Translations under genes and position numbers: made by a program
The notes under the pieces: model-generated
What the model was told of the DNA's origin: nothing
Databases searched by the model: none
Seen by the model: the letters and a program-made list of their open reading frames with translations, nothing else
DNA from: Blasia pusilla
Lineage: Eukaryota > Marchantiophyta > Marchantiopsida > Blasiales
Direction: 5' to 3'
Assembly: GCA_050084515.1 (NCBI GenBank)
Contig: CM114271.1
Location: forward strand, 11,842,001-11,906,000
DNA length: 64,000 bases
Shown: piece after piece, positions 23,308 to 35,432 of the stretch
Numbering within the stretch: the first letter of the stretch is position 1
Layout of the letters: each line of letters starts with the position of its first letter

Positions 23308-25739
23308 TTAAGTGGTTGTCTACCCTTGCTGGCGCTCAGCGATTGGCTCATGGTGATTTTGGCTAGTCAGTAGGGGATGCAGAGTTCCTAATGAACCACA
23401 AAATAGAAAAGAAAATGATGATTCGCTCTATTGATCATATGGAATTTTATGGTTTCAATGACTTAAACATTCATCAATTTCGGATTTCGATAGAATTATA
23501 AAAGAATGAAAGTACCTGTATATTTTTCAGAGACTATAAGCTCCACTTGTCAATTGCAATTGCACAAGATACATACATTATCCAATCAATTTCAATGATT
23601 GTTATGTCTGGTATCTACAAACATGAAATGAGTCTACTCCTTATACAATGTATTTTTTAAAAACAAACTTATTTCTTAGGAGACCAATCCTTAAGGTTTC
23701 TGTACAACCACTCGTCCTCCGATTTTATATGCTTTGTATAGGCTGCTCATACTTTTTCCCAACTACAATCCTAGCAATAAGCTAATGCTCTAGCCTCTTC
23801 AAGCCATCTTTGTTCCTCCTCTAGAGCAGCAATAGCCTCATGAATGTAATGTTGCGGAGACTCTTCTTCTTGCTTCCTCAAATTTTCTTCAAATTTCACG
23901 ATTTTCTCTAACTCAATCTCCTCCTCTTCTAGAGCCAATCGAATTGTAGACTTTTGAGGCTGATCACTCAAAGTCTTTCCATTTACACTCTTTTCCATAT
24001 GTCTTCATCCTCCTGTCTGAACATGAAACGTGGTTATCACCTTACCATCAAAATCAACTAACACCAGCAACCCTATGAGGGGCCCATCGCTACTTGTGAA
24101 ACCCATAACCAAAGCAGTGCTAGCTATAGCAGAACAACATGGGAGAAGCAATGAAAACAAGAAGAATACCAAGATGGGAACTCAACTAAACTTTTGCACC
24201 TTGACACATTTTGGGGATGAAACCTATGGTCACTACTAAGGCTCTTGCACAAAATTTATAACACAAAGAGCAAGAAAGCAAGAGCATATGCTGATATTGC
24301 TAAGTAGGTGACACCATAATTGATAGTGTGAGCACTCACACTCTGTCATGCACTACCATGTGAGTACAGTCTCATTCTCTCTCTATATGTAGGGCCTGAA
24401 CTATGGGAGCAAGATGAGAAACTATTAGTGGATACCAAAACCAAAGCAGTGAGCAAGTTGAACAACATGGAAGAATCCATGAAACTACTTGGTCTACTTT
24501 GCACAAAATTCATGATACAGAGAGCAAGCTCTCTTTTGCGACATATAGACATGATCAATAAATTCTGCAATGGCAATCATCAAAAATTTGAGAATGCAGG
24601 ATGTATATTCTTCAACATAGCTTAGAAACAAGGCTACACTTTAGCGTACATGTGAACTTGCCTTCTTTACCTTCTTCACCTGCAAAACACATCCAATGTG
24701 TTTAAATACTTGTTGCTTTAGATCAAGCTAAACTTCACAGAGTTTCTAAATAGACACAAGAAGATCTTTTGGTATCTGATACATGTCGTGCGAATCCACA
24801 TCGTCATACAACATACATTGCTGACATACCATAATCACATACATGCATAACATAGACGAGAGCATCCACAAACACAAATGTACCACAACTCAAAATCCGT
24901 GAAAGACCTACTGTCATAAAATACGTATAGAATCACATACAATCAAGCCAAACCCTCTCCACGATGGGAGAATCCAGGTCAAAGCTTGCGGGAACCACCA
25001 TAGCCAAGAGCTCTACTCACTACCAAGGCTAACTCCCAACGCAACAAGCTCAACTCAAAGAACTAATTGTTCTTTGAGTGTACTCCACACTACATCCTCC
25101 AACCTAAGAGCGGGCCCTACTCGAAAAGTCATCCTCAACGGAGTAACCCCCAACCCTATGTATGAAACCGCATCTCTACCTAGACACTACGGCCCTAAAT
25201 AAGGTATGGCCTCTACTAGCACACTATACTCTACGACACAATCCGTATGGTCATGACAGACACAAAGTAAGAGTCTTACTTTATGTATCAGGAAAAAAAG
25301 TATTTGCTTGAGTACAACCAATAGTCAATACTGCTATTAATTAAGACCAGAATAGTTTGCCACACTCCCTACCCTGCCAACCCTTATTTGGAGACTATAT
25401 ACCCTAAATCCTTCCAGAAATCTGTTGCATTCAAAGCATATCAGCAAGTCACATTACCTCAACATAGATTCTATACTTCTTATCAAACATAATGCTATCT
25501 GAGATGATACTTCTCAGAGCTACTCAATGTTAATTAGTCTACAATAGGTTCTGGTTTCTTGAGTACGTATAGCCGATCTAAAATGTAGTCAGAATTGAGG
25601 AAAATAGTGCTTCTACGTTGAGTGTGGATGATGTTGCATTGAGAAGTAAACAAGAGATCTGAAGTGTTTATAGATGGGAAACATTTATAGTTCTTCAGTC
25701 TAGCATTAACCGCGTAACATCCATTCTGGATCAACTGAT
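23308..25739. other. CACTA-2 5' spacer with one small E-rich ORF
   Basis: Upstream of the transposase start (minus strand). Apart from the ORF at 23771-23998 and a short spell of inverted and direct repetition near 24330 (GTGAGCACTCACAC), no genes were found. The segment 24960-25260 is C-rich and could include remains of the copia LTR. No clear boundary was seen. Confidence 0.45.
23771..23998 (-). CDS. Small acidic helical protein, 75 aa, unknown
   Basis: ATG at 23998 to a stop at 23771. The product is rich in E, L, K and Q, with repeats such as LEEEEIELEKIVKFEEN, and is predicted to be a single long helix or coiled coil. No family is recognised. Its codon order looks protein-like rather than random. 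It lies upstream of the CACTA-2 transposase and could be a captured exon. Confidence 0.35.
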   Translation of the reverse strand: MEKSVNGKTLSDQPQKSTIRLALEEEEIELEKIVKFEENLRKQEEESPQHYIHEAIAALEEEQRWLEEARALAYC

Positions 25740-27950
25740 AGCTGTTGGGACTAACACCAATGCAGAAGAGAATGTGTTAGATCTAATGCATAGCATGCCT
25801 CAAAGTCATAAAGGATTTTTTTTTATTTCTATTCAGGTTCAAACCCAATTTGACAAATGATAACTCTCATTCCTCAAGTTTTGCAAGAGGAAACTCATAT
25901 GAAAAATATGGATGGGGGTGCAAATTCATCAAAAACACTCTATACTAGGGGGAAGCAAAGATTCAATCAAGGCAGAGGAAACTAGAAGAAGATTTGTATC
26001 ACATCAATGCCCTATTTCTATTGTAAGCAGTTAGGACACATGTTCAAGAACTGCCCTAAAAGACTGCAGAAACTAGAGTAGAGTAATATTGTTGAGTCTC
26101 AACTCTACGCAACAGCAATGACTACCTAAAATACTCTAGATACAGCTTTGTATGTGGATAAAGGAGCTACTTAGCATATGGCTCACTACCTCCGCACACG
26201 TTTCAAGCCAAAAATGCAGATCAACAATTACTGGTGTACTTGGGAGATGACACATCCCAGCCTATTCAAGGAATATGGTCTGTGTGCATCAAGCTTCTGA
26301 ATGGAGTACAAACTGTTATCCCGGATGTGCTGTTTGTCTCTAGTCTGAAGAAGAATCTGTTTTCAGTGGATCACTTTGATCAAACAGAGAACATGTCATA
26401 ATTAAGAATTGTCGCTGTACCTTGAAATACAAAGTTGGGGTAACAAAAGTAGAAAAGTAGATGCAAAATCAGAAGAAGGTACTCTTCTTAGTTACGACAA
26501 GCAAAGATAAGCATACAGGTTGCAGAAGAAATTCAACAAGATTATCATTATCTGTAGGGATGTAAGATTTATAAAGGGGAACATGGCATATGCTTGTCTA
26601 TGTGAAGAGAAGGACAAAGATACCTTGTTTGAGTTCGTGAAGGCTTAGGGAACAAGTTTAGTGGGATCCTTACCAACTCCAACATGGACTACCACTAGAG
26701 GAGTACATCTACAATCACCAAGTATGATCACTCCAAGCACTAGTACAATTGCTAATGTGATTCCAAAATATAACACGCTTATTGATGCTGCACTAGAACA
26801 AGTTCAGATGGAGCCACGGATTGTTCACAAAGAGTCCAACAACAGAATTCCAACAGAAGCAAGACTTGGACCAAGAAGATTGAATCTGAAAGGGTTTCAA
26901 GGTAAGTGCTGAATATGATCTAGCACATCAAGAATTGCAGGCAAGGAATGTAGAGAAGGAGAAGTTGACTCGTGTGTTATTGAGTCAATTAGAGAAGAAT
27001 GTCCATATTGAAGAACCCAAGACCTATGAAGACCCTCTTTGTGCAACAAGTAGTTCATTGGAGGGATGCAGTGGAGGAAGAGTTTAAATCCATGAAGTTG
27101 AATTGTTAAAACATGATCATTCACCTCACTCCCACCAAGTAGAAAGACCTTGGGATGTAAATGGGTTTTCAAAATCAAGTACAAGGCATATGGGAGCATT
27201 GAAAGGTACAAAGCCAAATTAGGTTCAATAGCCTACTCACACATTTATGGTGTGGACTACACCAAGCCATCCTCCCCTACAGTGAACACAACTTCAATTT
27301 GAGCTATGCTTGCTCTGGCAACACAATTTTATCTTGAAGCACATTAGATGGATGTAAAGACAACATTTCTGAATGGTAAATACTTGAAGAGGAAGATACA
27401 TGGAGACGCCTAAGGGGGCATCAGATCCTACTTGCCAAGATCAAGTATGTAGACTATACAAGTCCATTTATTGACTCAAGTATTTGCCAAGACTGTCATC
27501 AAATGATGGATAGTTTTTGGATCAAAGTAGGATTTTGAAGATCTGATAATGTCACAAATGTATACATTCTGAACAAGCAGGAAACGTTTGCTCAATTGGC
27601 ATGATGTACAGATGATGCTAGACTGATTAGCAATTGTACACCATTGCTAAATCTGTTCAAGACTTGATGAAGAAGGAGTTGAAAATGATAGATCAAGGAG
27701 AAATCCTTCGTTTCTTTTAGATGGAAGCAACAGAAGGAAGGATGGATGGATTAGACTATCTTGTAATGGGTATGTAAATAATGTACTTGCACAAGTTAAA
27801 ATGTGTGATTACAACATTGCAATTGCAGGACTTCCAAAAATACTTGGTTCCCAATCTCCCGTGGAATTTTCAAACTCGGCTGATTGTTATGAAGTGATAG
27901 AGAAGTCAGCTTGTGGTAGTCGAGGAGTTCTCCTGAAATCGGTTCAATAA
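25740..27950 (+). pseudogene. Ty1/copia retrotransposon gag-pol relic
   Basis: On the plus strand, in several frames, there are four landmarks. They are a gag tail, a zinc knuckle at about 26018-26060 whose first cysteine is replaced by tyrosine (YFYCKQLGHMFKNC), a protease-like VDKGAT site near 26155 (normally VDSGAT), and an RVT_2 reverse transcriptase from about 27040. Recognisable RT motifs are EAVEEEFKSMK, GVDYTKPSSP and MDVKTTFLNG. Integrase is largely missing between about 26400 and 26950. Many stops occur, so it is dead. It lies inside CACTA-2 and no LTRs were identified. Confidence 0.82.
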
Positions 27951-27958
27951 GGGACTTA

Positions 27959-28545
27959 TTATTCAGTGCTAATGTCTATAGAGCAGTCAACCTTCTCAAT
28001 TTGGTGGAAATTTCCTAATTTAGGTCCCGTAAGCTTGTTCCCGGAAAGGTTGAGTCCCTCCAATTTTACAAGTCCTACAAAAGAAGAAGGCCAAAACTCT
28101 CCATTGAACTGATTCTTCGACGCTTTCATTGAAATTATGTTTGATAGATTACCAAATAACTCCAAAATATTTTGGTGAAAATTATTCTTGTCCAGAGATA
28201 AATTGTGAAGTCGTAAAGATAGAATCCAAAATGCTTCTCAACTTATTCCTACTCAGATTGAAAATTTTCAGTTATTTCAACTTAAAGAGAGACGAAGGAA
28301 TAGAGCCTTTCAAATCATAGTATGAGAAGTCCACATTCTTCAAGCTACTAGAGTTTCCTATCTCATCAGGGATCGTTCCCACCAAACCTGTCACACCAGA
28401 TAGATTCAGAAATCGTAGATTTCTGATCTAGTCAAATGCAACAAGCTACAACAGATAAATCTAAGCAGGAATGAGATTGGAGGTGAGCTTTCGAGGGGGT
28501 TGAGTACGCTCGCCATTCTTAGGCGTCTCCATTTGTCATAGAAAA
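27959..28545 (-). pseudogene. Leucine-rich-repeat gene fragments in opposite orientations
   Basis: The minus strand at 27959-28165 encodes GLVKLEGLNLSGNKLTG, and about 28240-28410 encodes more LRR-like text (IFNLSRNKL and a GTIPDEIGN motif). The plus strand at about 28445-28540 encodes LQQINLSRNEIGGELSRGLS. The N-L-S-x-N-x-(L/I)-x-G spacing is that of plant extracellular LRRs as found in receptor kinases and receptor-like proteins. The fragments are broken and joined with inverted polarity near 28415-28440. They lie inside CACTA-2 and are best explained as host sequence captured by the transposon. Confidence 0.75.
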
Positions 28546-28548
28546 AGC

Positions 28549-28721
<173 letters not shown>

Positions 28722-29289
28722 CATGCAAGCTCTCATTCGCCAAAACAACTTCCGCAAGAACATGTACGACCAAATTCCTTTCCACGCAAGACTATGAAGA
28801 ATGTTGGGTGTGAGCAAGAACGAAGAATGTTGGATGTGAGGAGGAGCGGGATATTAGCCTTAGTGTATTGCAAAGCAAATGCTAGGTAGGTTGGGTGGGA
28901 TGGAGAGAAAGTGAGATGTGTCCGACTTTCAAGCAACTATATCGAAGGCAATTAGAGAACCAGAGGGTGTGTGCAATGCCTGAACAATTTCTTCATAAGT
29001 TTCGTTGTTAATTTCCACAGATGTGATTACCTCCTCGACATCTCCTAAAATTGTATTCAAGTGCTGGTCGTACGCCTGCCGATTACAGTCCGTTATCATT
29101 AGAACGATATCTCCTCACTATCCTCTCCCACAGTTTGGGAGCCTCGATATCATCACAACCCTCCTTCCCGACCCTTAGAGAAATCTTGGGCTCTTAGCGC
29201 GAAACCACAAATCCTACCGGCCACATCATCATGCCTTATAATCCAAATGGGAGCATTTCTTTTAACTCCCACTTATTTGAAAACCTTGA

Positions 29290-29436
29290 CTAGATAACAA
29301 TGACTTAGTGTGCCCTCAATGACTAAACAAATGACTCTATATGAAGCAAAAGGATTAATAATGACTCCAAGAGTCATTGTTATGATTTTTGAGTCATTAG
29401 GTATTGAGTCATAAAATGGGGTATTTCCTTCTAGTG
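29290..29436. repeat. CACTA-2 right subterminal repeats and TIR
   Basis: GACTCA, GAGTCAT and related motifs precede the terminal CTTCTAGTG ending at 29436. The following bases 29437-29439 are TGA, presumably one copy of the target duplication; the partner lies outside the window. Confidence 0.82.
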
Positions 29437-29970
29437 TGAGGTGTTCAAAAGAAGCACCCCCTCCCGTGTCTGCAGGTTCTGGTTGGAGATGTCGGTGGGA
29501 GAACTCAAAGTAATCGTCCATGGGTGCCCCCTCTAAATGCTGGAACATTTCGTTCCATGCTATAAACGGGTTGAACTCTCTGGAGTTCCTAGCCCGTTGT
29601 GAGTCACACCAACTCCTAAACTATATAATAAAGTTGTGCAACTCTATCGTGCCTATAGCACCCAAAAACCTACGCGGTCCTCTACCCCGGTTGTCCATCT
29701 CGTACTCCCAATCGATAGGACCACTAACTATGTGCGATGATGCACTAACAAACTCCTCTATGCTCTCCCCCTTGTCTGAAGAAAACACAAAAGGAGGTTG
29801 AGGCAGTCCCTCATGTGGAGACCCTCAAAACCTCGTGCCACTCCATGTAAACCCTCTGAAGCTACTCTAAAGTCCACCACCGTGCCTCTCAAAGTCCCGA
29901 AAGGACGCTTTGATGACCCCCGTGCCCCTCTCATGTAATCACTCTCAATCTTGCAAGTAATCACTCAATC
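29437..29970 (-). pseudogene. Ty3/gypsy gag fragment (second gypsy copy)
   Basis: On the minus strand the frame around 29440-29800 encodes NPFIAWNEMFQHLEGAPMDD, closely matching NPFMAWKGLFQHLEGPPMDD in the methyltransferase-bearing gypsy at 57640-57715. The upstream GTIELHNFI also matches GTIDLDDFI there. A stop lies at about 29619 and a frame switch near 29770. The remainder of this gag was displaced by CACTA-2 at 29436. It shows that the family has more than one copy, in the opposite orientation. Confidence 0.8.
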
Positions 29971-31400
29971 ACTCAACCCAAATATGCGGCACTCAATCTA
30001 CACTCTCTCTCATTAAGCCGTGTACTGTGTGGCAACAAGTTGCGTGGTACGGCAAATCAGATGATCTATCGTCTCATGAATAACACATACCCTCAACTCT
30101 AGACATCCCATACATGTCTATGTCCCCTAAACCCATACATCAATGATGCTCTTAGCATCTGCACAAAACCCAATATCCCAAATAACTGCCCAATGCCTGC
30201 AATTCCCTAACACGTGGAGGGCAAAAGACCATAATGAATAACCTGAACAAATGTCGATCGCTCCTCAACAACTACAAACCTCGAACCCAACTCGGTTGTA
30301 AAGAAAAAACTCCTCAAAATAGCATGTCGTACTCCCCTGGTATTGACGATGCTCAGATCTCCTCGATGTGCGGTGTGGGTCCAACGGTACAGTGCGGCAC
30401 TGGCAGCACGGAACGGCTACAAACGACATGGCACTCCGAAATGGGGTGCAGTACTCAGCGGCATATCCTCCTCCATAGCAAAATACGCTCTACTCCCAAT
30501 AATGGTGCGGCTCCGCGACCGAGACAGTGTGGTGCGGCCACAAGCGACAAGACGTGGCAATCGGCGGCACGTTGTGATTACGGGCGTCACAACACGATAT
30601 TCAATCGTCGTCGAGCTGCTACTAATCATGACATAGCAACACGAAAAGAAAACTCGGACCCCATCAATCCAAAAAGGTCACATGTCATAGTTGAGCGGCC
30701 TGTCTTCAATCGGTCAGTGTGTCGGTGGCTGCCAAAAAATCAGAATCAACGGTATTGGATGGTGGCCTCCACGATCGGGACCGCACGATAGTGGACGCAA
30801 CGGCAAGGAAGGCGCAAGGGCGGCAAGTCTGTTCAGAAGCACGGAAACACAGTCGGACGTGCGGAATAGGCAGGAGACCACCACGAATTGCGGAGCTGGC
30901 ACAAACAACGGACAGGGTCAAAGGCAACACGTTGGTGTTGAGGGTCGCGCCTACCCTACAATGGAGGGCATCGGCAGCTAAGGTTGGTGACGCACTAACA
31001 AAATTGAGCGAGGGCGCGAGAAATCCGGAAGCGGCGGAACTACGGCAGCCATAGTAGAACTCGCAGCAAGTCGAAGCCGATGAAGGGCTATGGAGGGCCG
31101 GTGCGAGGAACAAGGCCGGAAATACTAGCTCAGAGCAAGAATGTTGGGCCCGTGTTTAGCTTGAAACACCCGAGCCAGGATAGAACGGGGACATTTGGCG
31201 TGAGCAGCAAGCCGCGACTCCATAGAAGGCGCATAGGGTATAGGCTTGGGTACCTACTCAGACGTAGGTACCCAAGCCGGTCAGCATGCACATGCGGCTG
31301 CATGGCGGAAAACAACCCGACAATAGCGCGACAGACGGACAGCGTGCCCCTTCCCCATAATTTTCCTATTTTTACTCAAATATCCCCCTAACTATCCGGG
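29971..31400 (-). other. Probable 5' leader/LTR region of the minus-strand gypsy, GC-rich
   Basis: About 1.4 kb, strongly GC- and CG-rich between 30340 and 31340. Many overlapping frames occur on both strands (for example 30234-30791 and 30706-31113) but none resembles a protein family. Being directly upstream of the minus-strand gag, it is probably the leader and LTR of that element. No LTR edges were identified. A perfect hairpin is present at 31243-31278. Confidence 0.4.
31243..31278. repeat. Perfect 15-bp inverted repeat with 6-nt loop
   Basis: The left arm GGCTTGGGTACCTAC (31243-31257) and right arm GTAGGTACCCAAGCC (31264-31278) are exact complements around the loop TCAGAC. Confidence 0.95.
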
Positions 31401-32106
31401 TCTCCACTCACACATTTTCCCACTAACTCCACAATTGGTGGGTCAATTCCCCCAAGATTTTTTTTCACTCAACCTCCCTTCAAATAAAGCTTTTTCACAT
31501 GCTAGTCCTCTAGAAATAAATATCCTTTTACTTTTCTATCCCAAGTGTGGAGTTACCCTCAAGAATTTTTTGAAATTTCACTCACATATTGGAATGGTGG
31601 CTATGGCAACCCAACAAAAATTGTTGTAACTCCACGCTGAGATGATGAAATTGCACAAAATTTCTTCCATAGCGTACACAGCTTCTTGATCTACGAGAAA
31701 GTCAACAAATTTTCTTCATTCAACCTTCCAAGAAAAACTGACAAGGATTGTCATGCAACTCCCAATCTCTTTCTCCTACGCAAATTTTGGCACCGCTTCC
31801 GCGTTGATTTCTACCAAAAAAATTGAAAAATTATAAAAAAAACAACCAAAAAGCTATAAGGTACTCCCGAGTGCACTGGTATGGGGCAACTTGCCCCCAT
31901 ACTCAATCTCTAAAGAAATTTGGGAAGTGCTTCTGCGCGCCACTCTTCCATACGAAAAATCGGCAAAGGAAATAATCCCAACAAGCGCTCTTGCTCCGGT
32001 GAGCACTCCAATGAACCGCTAAACGGGGAATGTGGTCCCCATCAACGAGTGACCAGCAAGCTCCCCCATTGAAACTCTCTTACTCGCTCACTCATTCTCT
32101 CTTTGT
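31401..32106. other. AT-rich unassigned stretch
   Basis: T-rich then mixed sequence without a recognisable gene, repeat or element end. It separates the GC-rich gypsy leader from the truncated LTR copy C. Confidence 0.5.
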
Positions 32107-32612
32107 AAATCAATGATATCTCTCTCAACATCTCACACCAAGCTCTCCATGGTGTGCACTCTCTCTCATGTCAAACTGAACCCACTCTCCTAATGAGAGG
32201 CTTGGGTTACATACACAAAGGAAGGAAGACCATAGCTCCGTTATCTCATGCCAAGAGGTTCAACAAAGAGAGAATGAGCTCTCAAGCTCTCTCTCTTGGA
32301 GGTTACCCCCTTCCCTCTCCCAAGCCCTCTCCACGGTAACCTATGCTCGCACGTCACCTCCTTGGTTCTTGACCTGCTATAGCGGATCAAGGGCCAATTC
32401 CCAAAGTGGAAAGTCAACTATGCCATAATGGTAATTTACTTGAAATAGTAAGTTCCTCAATATGGCTCCAAATGAGCCAAAACGTAGGGGAAATCTGCTC
32501 TCACAAGTTACCCGTGGCCTCAACAGGTCATCCTCGACCTCCTGAGGTTTTCCTCTAGCATCTCCAAAGGCGCTCTATTAGATCTCGCCGATCTATCCTA
32601 AAAGACATGACA
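32107..32612 (-). mobile_element. Truncated solo LTR copy C (inverted)
   Basis: Reading the minus strand from 32612, the sequence starts TGTCATGTCTTTTAGG and follows LTR copies A (11982) and B (53416) through the shared AGGTCAAGAACCAAGGAGG-like and CCTCTTGGCATGAG segments. Homology fades at about 32107, so the last 100-130 bp of the LTR are missing. Its intact end abuts the reverse-transcriptase frame at 32613, which suggests it inserted into that retroelement. Confidence 0.75.
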
Positions 32613-33600
32613 AAGTCGATGTGGCTGACGCATTGAATTCAGTTTCCCGTGCGGCCATGTTTGAGGAGTTATGCTATGTAGGAGGAAAACTTGCAAGTCT
32701 CATTCCATTTTTTCGTTCCTTTTATGCCTATGATACGCTCATTATCTATTCTCATCATGCTTCTTCCAGAGCATATTATATTCTCTAATCAGCTTGTGGC
32801 ATGTGTCGAGGTGATCCCATGAATGGCCTACTCTTTGCCATTGCATATTTTCGTGCCATTCAAGCATCATCCCAAGTAGTTCCATCTTGTCTTTTCCTTC
32901 TATTTCTCATGATACTCACATTATAGGTCCTCCTTCTGATGTGGTTCATGCTTATACCCATTTTCTAGAGCAACTCTCTTTCTTAAACCTTAAAGTCCAA
33001 CCTAGTAAATGTTGGGTATGGTCTCTTTCATGCCTTCCCTCAACATTCATCCGAATTACTTCTGCTTTTCCCATCTGCATTGAAGGGGTTAAGATTCTTG
33101 GGGTCCCAATTGGCTTCATCAACTATGTCTCCAAGTTCTTGGATAAGGCCCTTTTGAAAGACATAGAATGGCTTCATTTGTTACCGCATCTAGGGGATCT
33201 CCAAGTGGCTTATGGGATTCTCTTCCAGTATTTTCTACAACGCCCCTCCTACCTTTTTCTCACTTGTCCTCCCACTTCAACATTCTTGCATCAATTGGCC
33301 TCTTTTGATGCTTCTATCTTGGAAACTTTTGGTCAACTTCTTGGCTCGAATACATTTGAGGGAGAGGATGGTGTCTTGGCTTCATGAAAAGCTATCTTGC
33401 CTATTTCTTTTTGAGGGATAGGGCTTTCCTCCATAGTCATATTTGTTCCAACACTTTTTTGGGGGAGTTGGACATTGGTAGCATCGATTATGACTTCAAG
33501 GTTTCTCCAAGAAGATACACCTATCTTGATGGATCATGTCGCCCGTGTAGATTTCGTGACCCTCATAGCCAAACATGCGCCAAAGAGAAACATCCAAACT
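32613..33600 (+). pseudogene. Reverse transcriptase of a plant retroelement, N-terminal half
   Basis: The frame starting right after the LTR encodes VDVADALNSVSRAAMFEEL (palm motif A region). After one TAG near 32788 it encodes CRGDPMNGLLFAIAYF (motif B, family form QGDPL). After a frame switch near 32905 it encodes SHDTHIIGPP where motif C should read as a YADD-type catalytic box. The later frame (32887-33387) continues with a NLKVQPSKCWVW segment and the thumb. The catalytic aspartate pair is degraded, so it is inactive. The C-terminal half resumes at about 35440 beyond a tandem duplication. Confidence 0.75.
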
Positions 33601-35432
33601 CTAGCGGGCTCACGCTAGGATGGTTTGCGCGTTGGAGTGGTCTCTTGGAAGAGACACGAGAGATGAGATGCAAACAAGGTTGAGAATTTCATGTGTTTAT
33701 GGTCGCAACTAGGAAACCTAGACCAAACGTGAACCAAGGCTTGAGGGAAGTCAAATCTAGGAAGGTTGGTTGCCAAAGAGGTGAGAACTCGATTTGGAAC
33801 GTGGCTATCGTTTGGGATTTCGACTGTATTTTGGACCATGAAGTTTAGTCCCAAGATAAGTTTGGGACAAGTAAGGCGGTGTTGGAAATCTTATGCAAGG
33901 TCAGTTCCAATGCGCCAAAGATATCAGAAAACACTCAAGCAAAGGATGAGATATTGGCTGAAAATGACTATACATGTAGTCGAGTTGAGGGCCAAAAAGA
34001 GGGGCCGAAGGTCTTTTCCCCGAAGGTACGGGGAGGGCAGAGATCCCTAGAAGTACTAGTAAGGGGGAGGTCTCCAAGAGTGCTTGGGACTCAAACCCCA
34101 CTTTAGGGCGTTGCAGGGCGACTCTAGGGCACAAAATGGATCGGGAGTTTTAGCGTTGGGATTCGAAACCCGAACCAGATCCAATAAATTAGATTTCGGA
34201 GGTCCCTATTGGATCCAAACCCGCGACTCATATTTTTGGATCTTGGTTTGGAGGCTCATGCGAGGTCCCTTGGAGAGTTGGTACTGCGAGGCACGCAAAC
34301 ATCATTTTAGGTGCGTGGACTAACTAGAAATTTGTCCCAAGTCTTGGAAGACTTGCCCATGTTGGTAAGCTAGGAATTATGGAAGGTTGAGCTTAATGAG
34401 GTTCTGAGTTGAGAACTCGGTGGGTTGGAAGGCTGATTGAACCAGACCAGACTAACGTTATTGTGTTTGGGTATAGATTGGCGATGAGAGCATGTCCTAC
34501 TGAACGTAGGCTTCCGCAACACTAAAGATGACGTTTAAGAGGAGTAGGCGCATGACACTAGTGGGCTCACACTGTGATGCTTGCGCATTGGAGAGGTCTC
34601 TTGAAGGAGACACAAGATATGAGATGTGAATAAGGTCAAGCGTTTCACGCATTTATGGTCGCGACTAAGGAAACCTGAACCTTAAGCAGACCAAGACTTA
34701 AGAGGAGTCAAGTCCAGTTGAGAATGAGACTTGGAATAGAACTAGCGTTTGGAACAAATAAGGTGGTTTTAGAAAGCTTATGCAAAGTCAGTTCCATCAC
34801 ACTAAATATCCTAGCAAACTCACAATTAGAGATTGAGAAAATGCCCAAAAACAATTGTATAGGGAGATGGGTTGAAGGCCAAAAGGAGCGGCCCAATATT
34901 ATTTTCCCAAAGATAGGCAGAGGGCGGAGAACCCCAAAAGTACTAGTAAGGGGGAAAGTCTCCAAGGATACTTGGGACCTTAACTACACTTTGGGGTGCC
35001 ATGAGGCAAACCAAGGGCACAGAATGGATCAAGAGGTTGGCGTTGAGATACGAAACCCAAGCCAAGTCCAACAGACTAGGTTTCAAAGGTCACTCTTGGA
35101 TTCCAAGCCGCGACTCATTTATGTGGGTCTTGGTTAAGGGCTCATCCAAGATGCATTGGATAGTTGGGACCGCCAATCGTGCCAACGCCAATTTAGGTGA
35201 CAGTCTATCCCAAGTCTTGGAAGACTTGCCATGTTGAGAAGTGAGGAACTAGGAAGGTTGAGCTTGATGAATGGGCCGAGGTGAGGACTCGGGGAGTTGG
35301 AAGGCTGATTGACCCAGACCGTACTAACGTGAGGGTATTTGGGTACAGATATGTAGTGAGAGCGTGTCCTACTAAACACACGCTTCCGCAACACTAGAGA
35401 TTGATGCTCAAGAGGAGTAGGCACACGACAAT
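33601..35432. repeat. Two-copy tandem repeat (about 957 and 875 bp) inside the RT retroelement
   Basis: Unit 1 begins CTAGCGGGCTCACGCTAGG at 33601. Unit 2 begins CTAGTGGGCTCACACTGTG at 34558. Both continue with the same GGTCTCTTG...GAGACAC block, a VEGQKE-encoding block, and end near CTTCCGCAACACTA...GGAGTAGGC. They are diverged but collinear. They may be two LTRs or two copies of an unknown insertion. No known protein is seen, though frames at 33879-34106 and 34718-35137 keep similar amino-acid text (VEGQKE, VLVRG). Confidence 0.75.

Noticed and set aside
30234-31391. Several overlapping frames of 100-185 aa in the GC-rich region
   Set aside because: GC-rich DNA has few stops. Frames overlap on both strands, match no family, and the area is best explained as retroelement leader.
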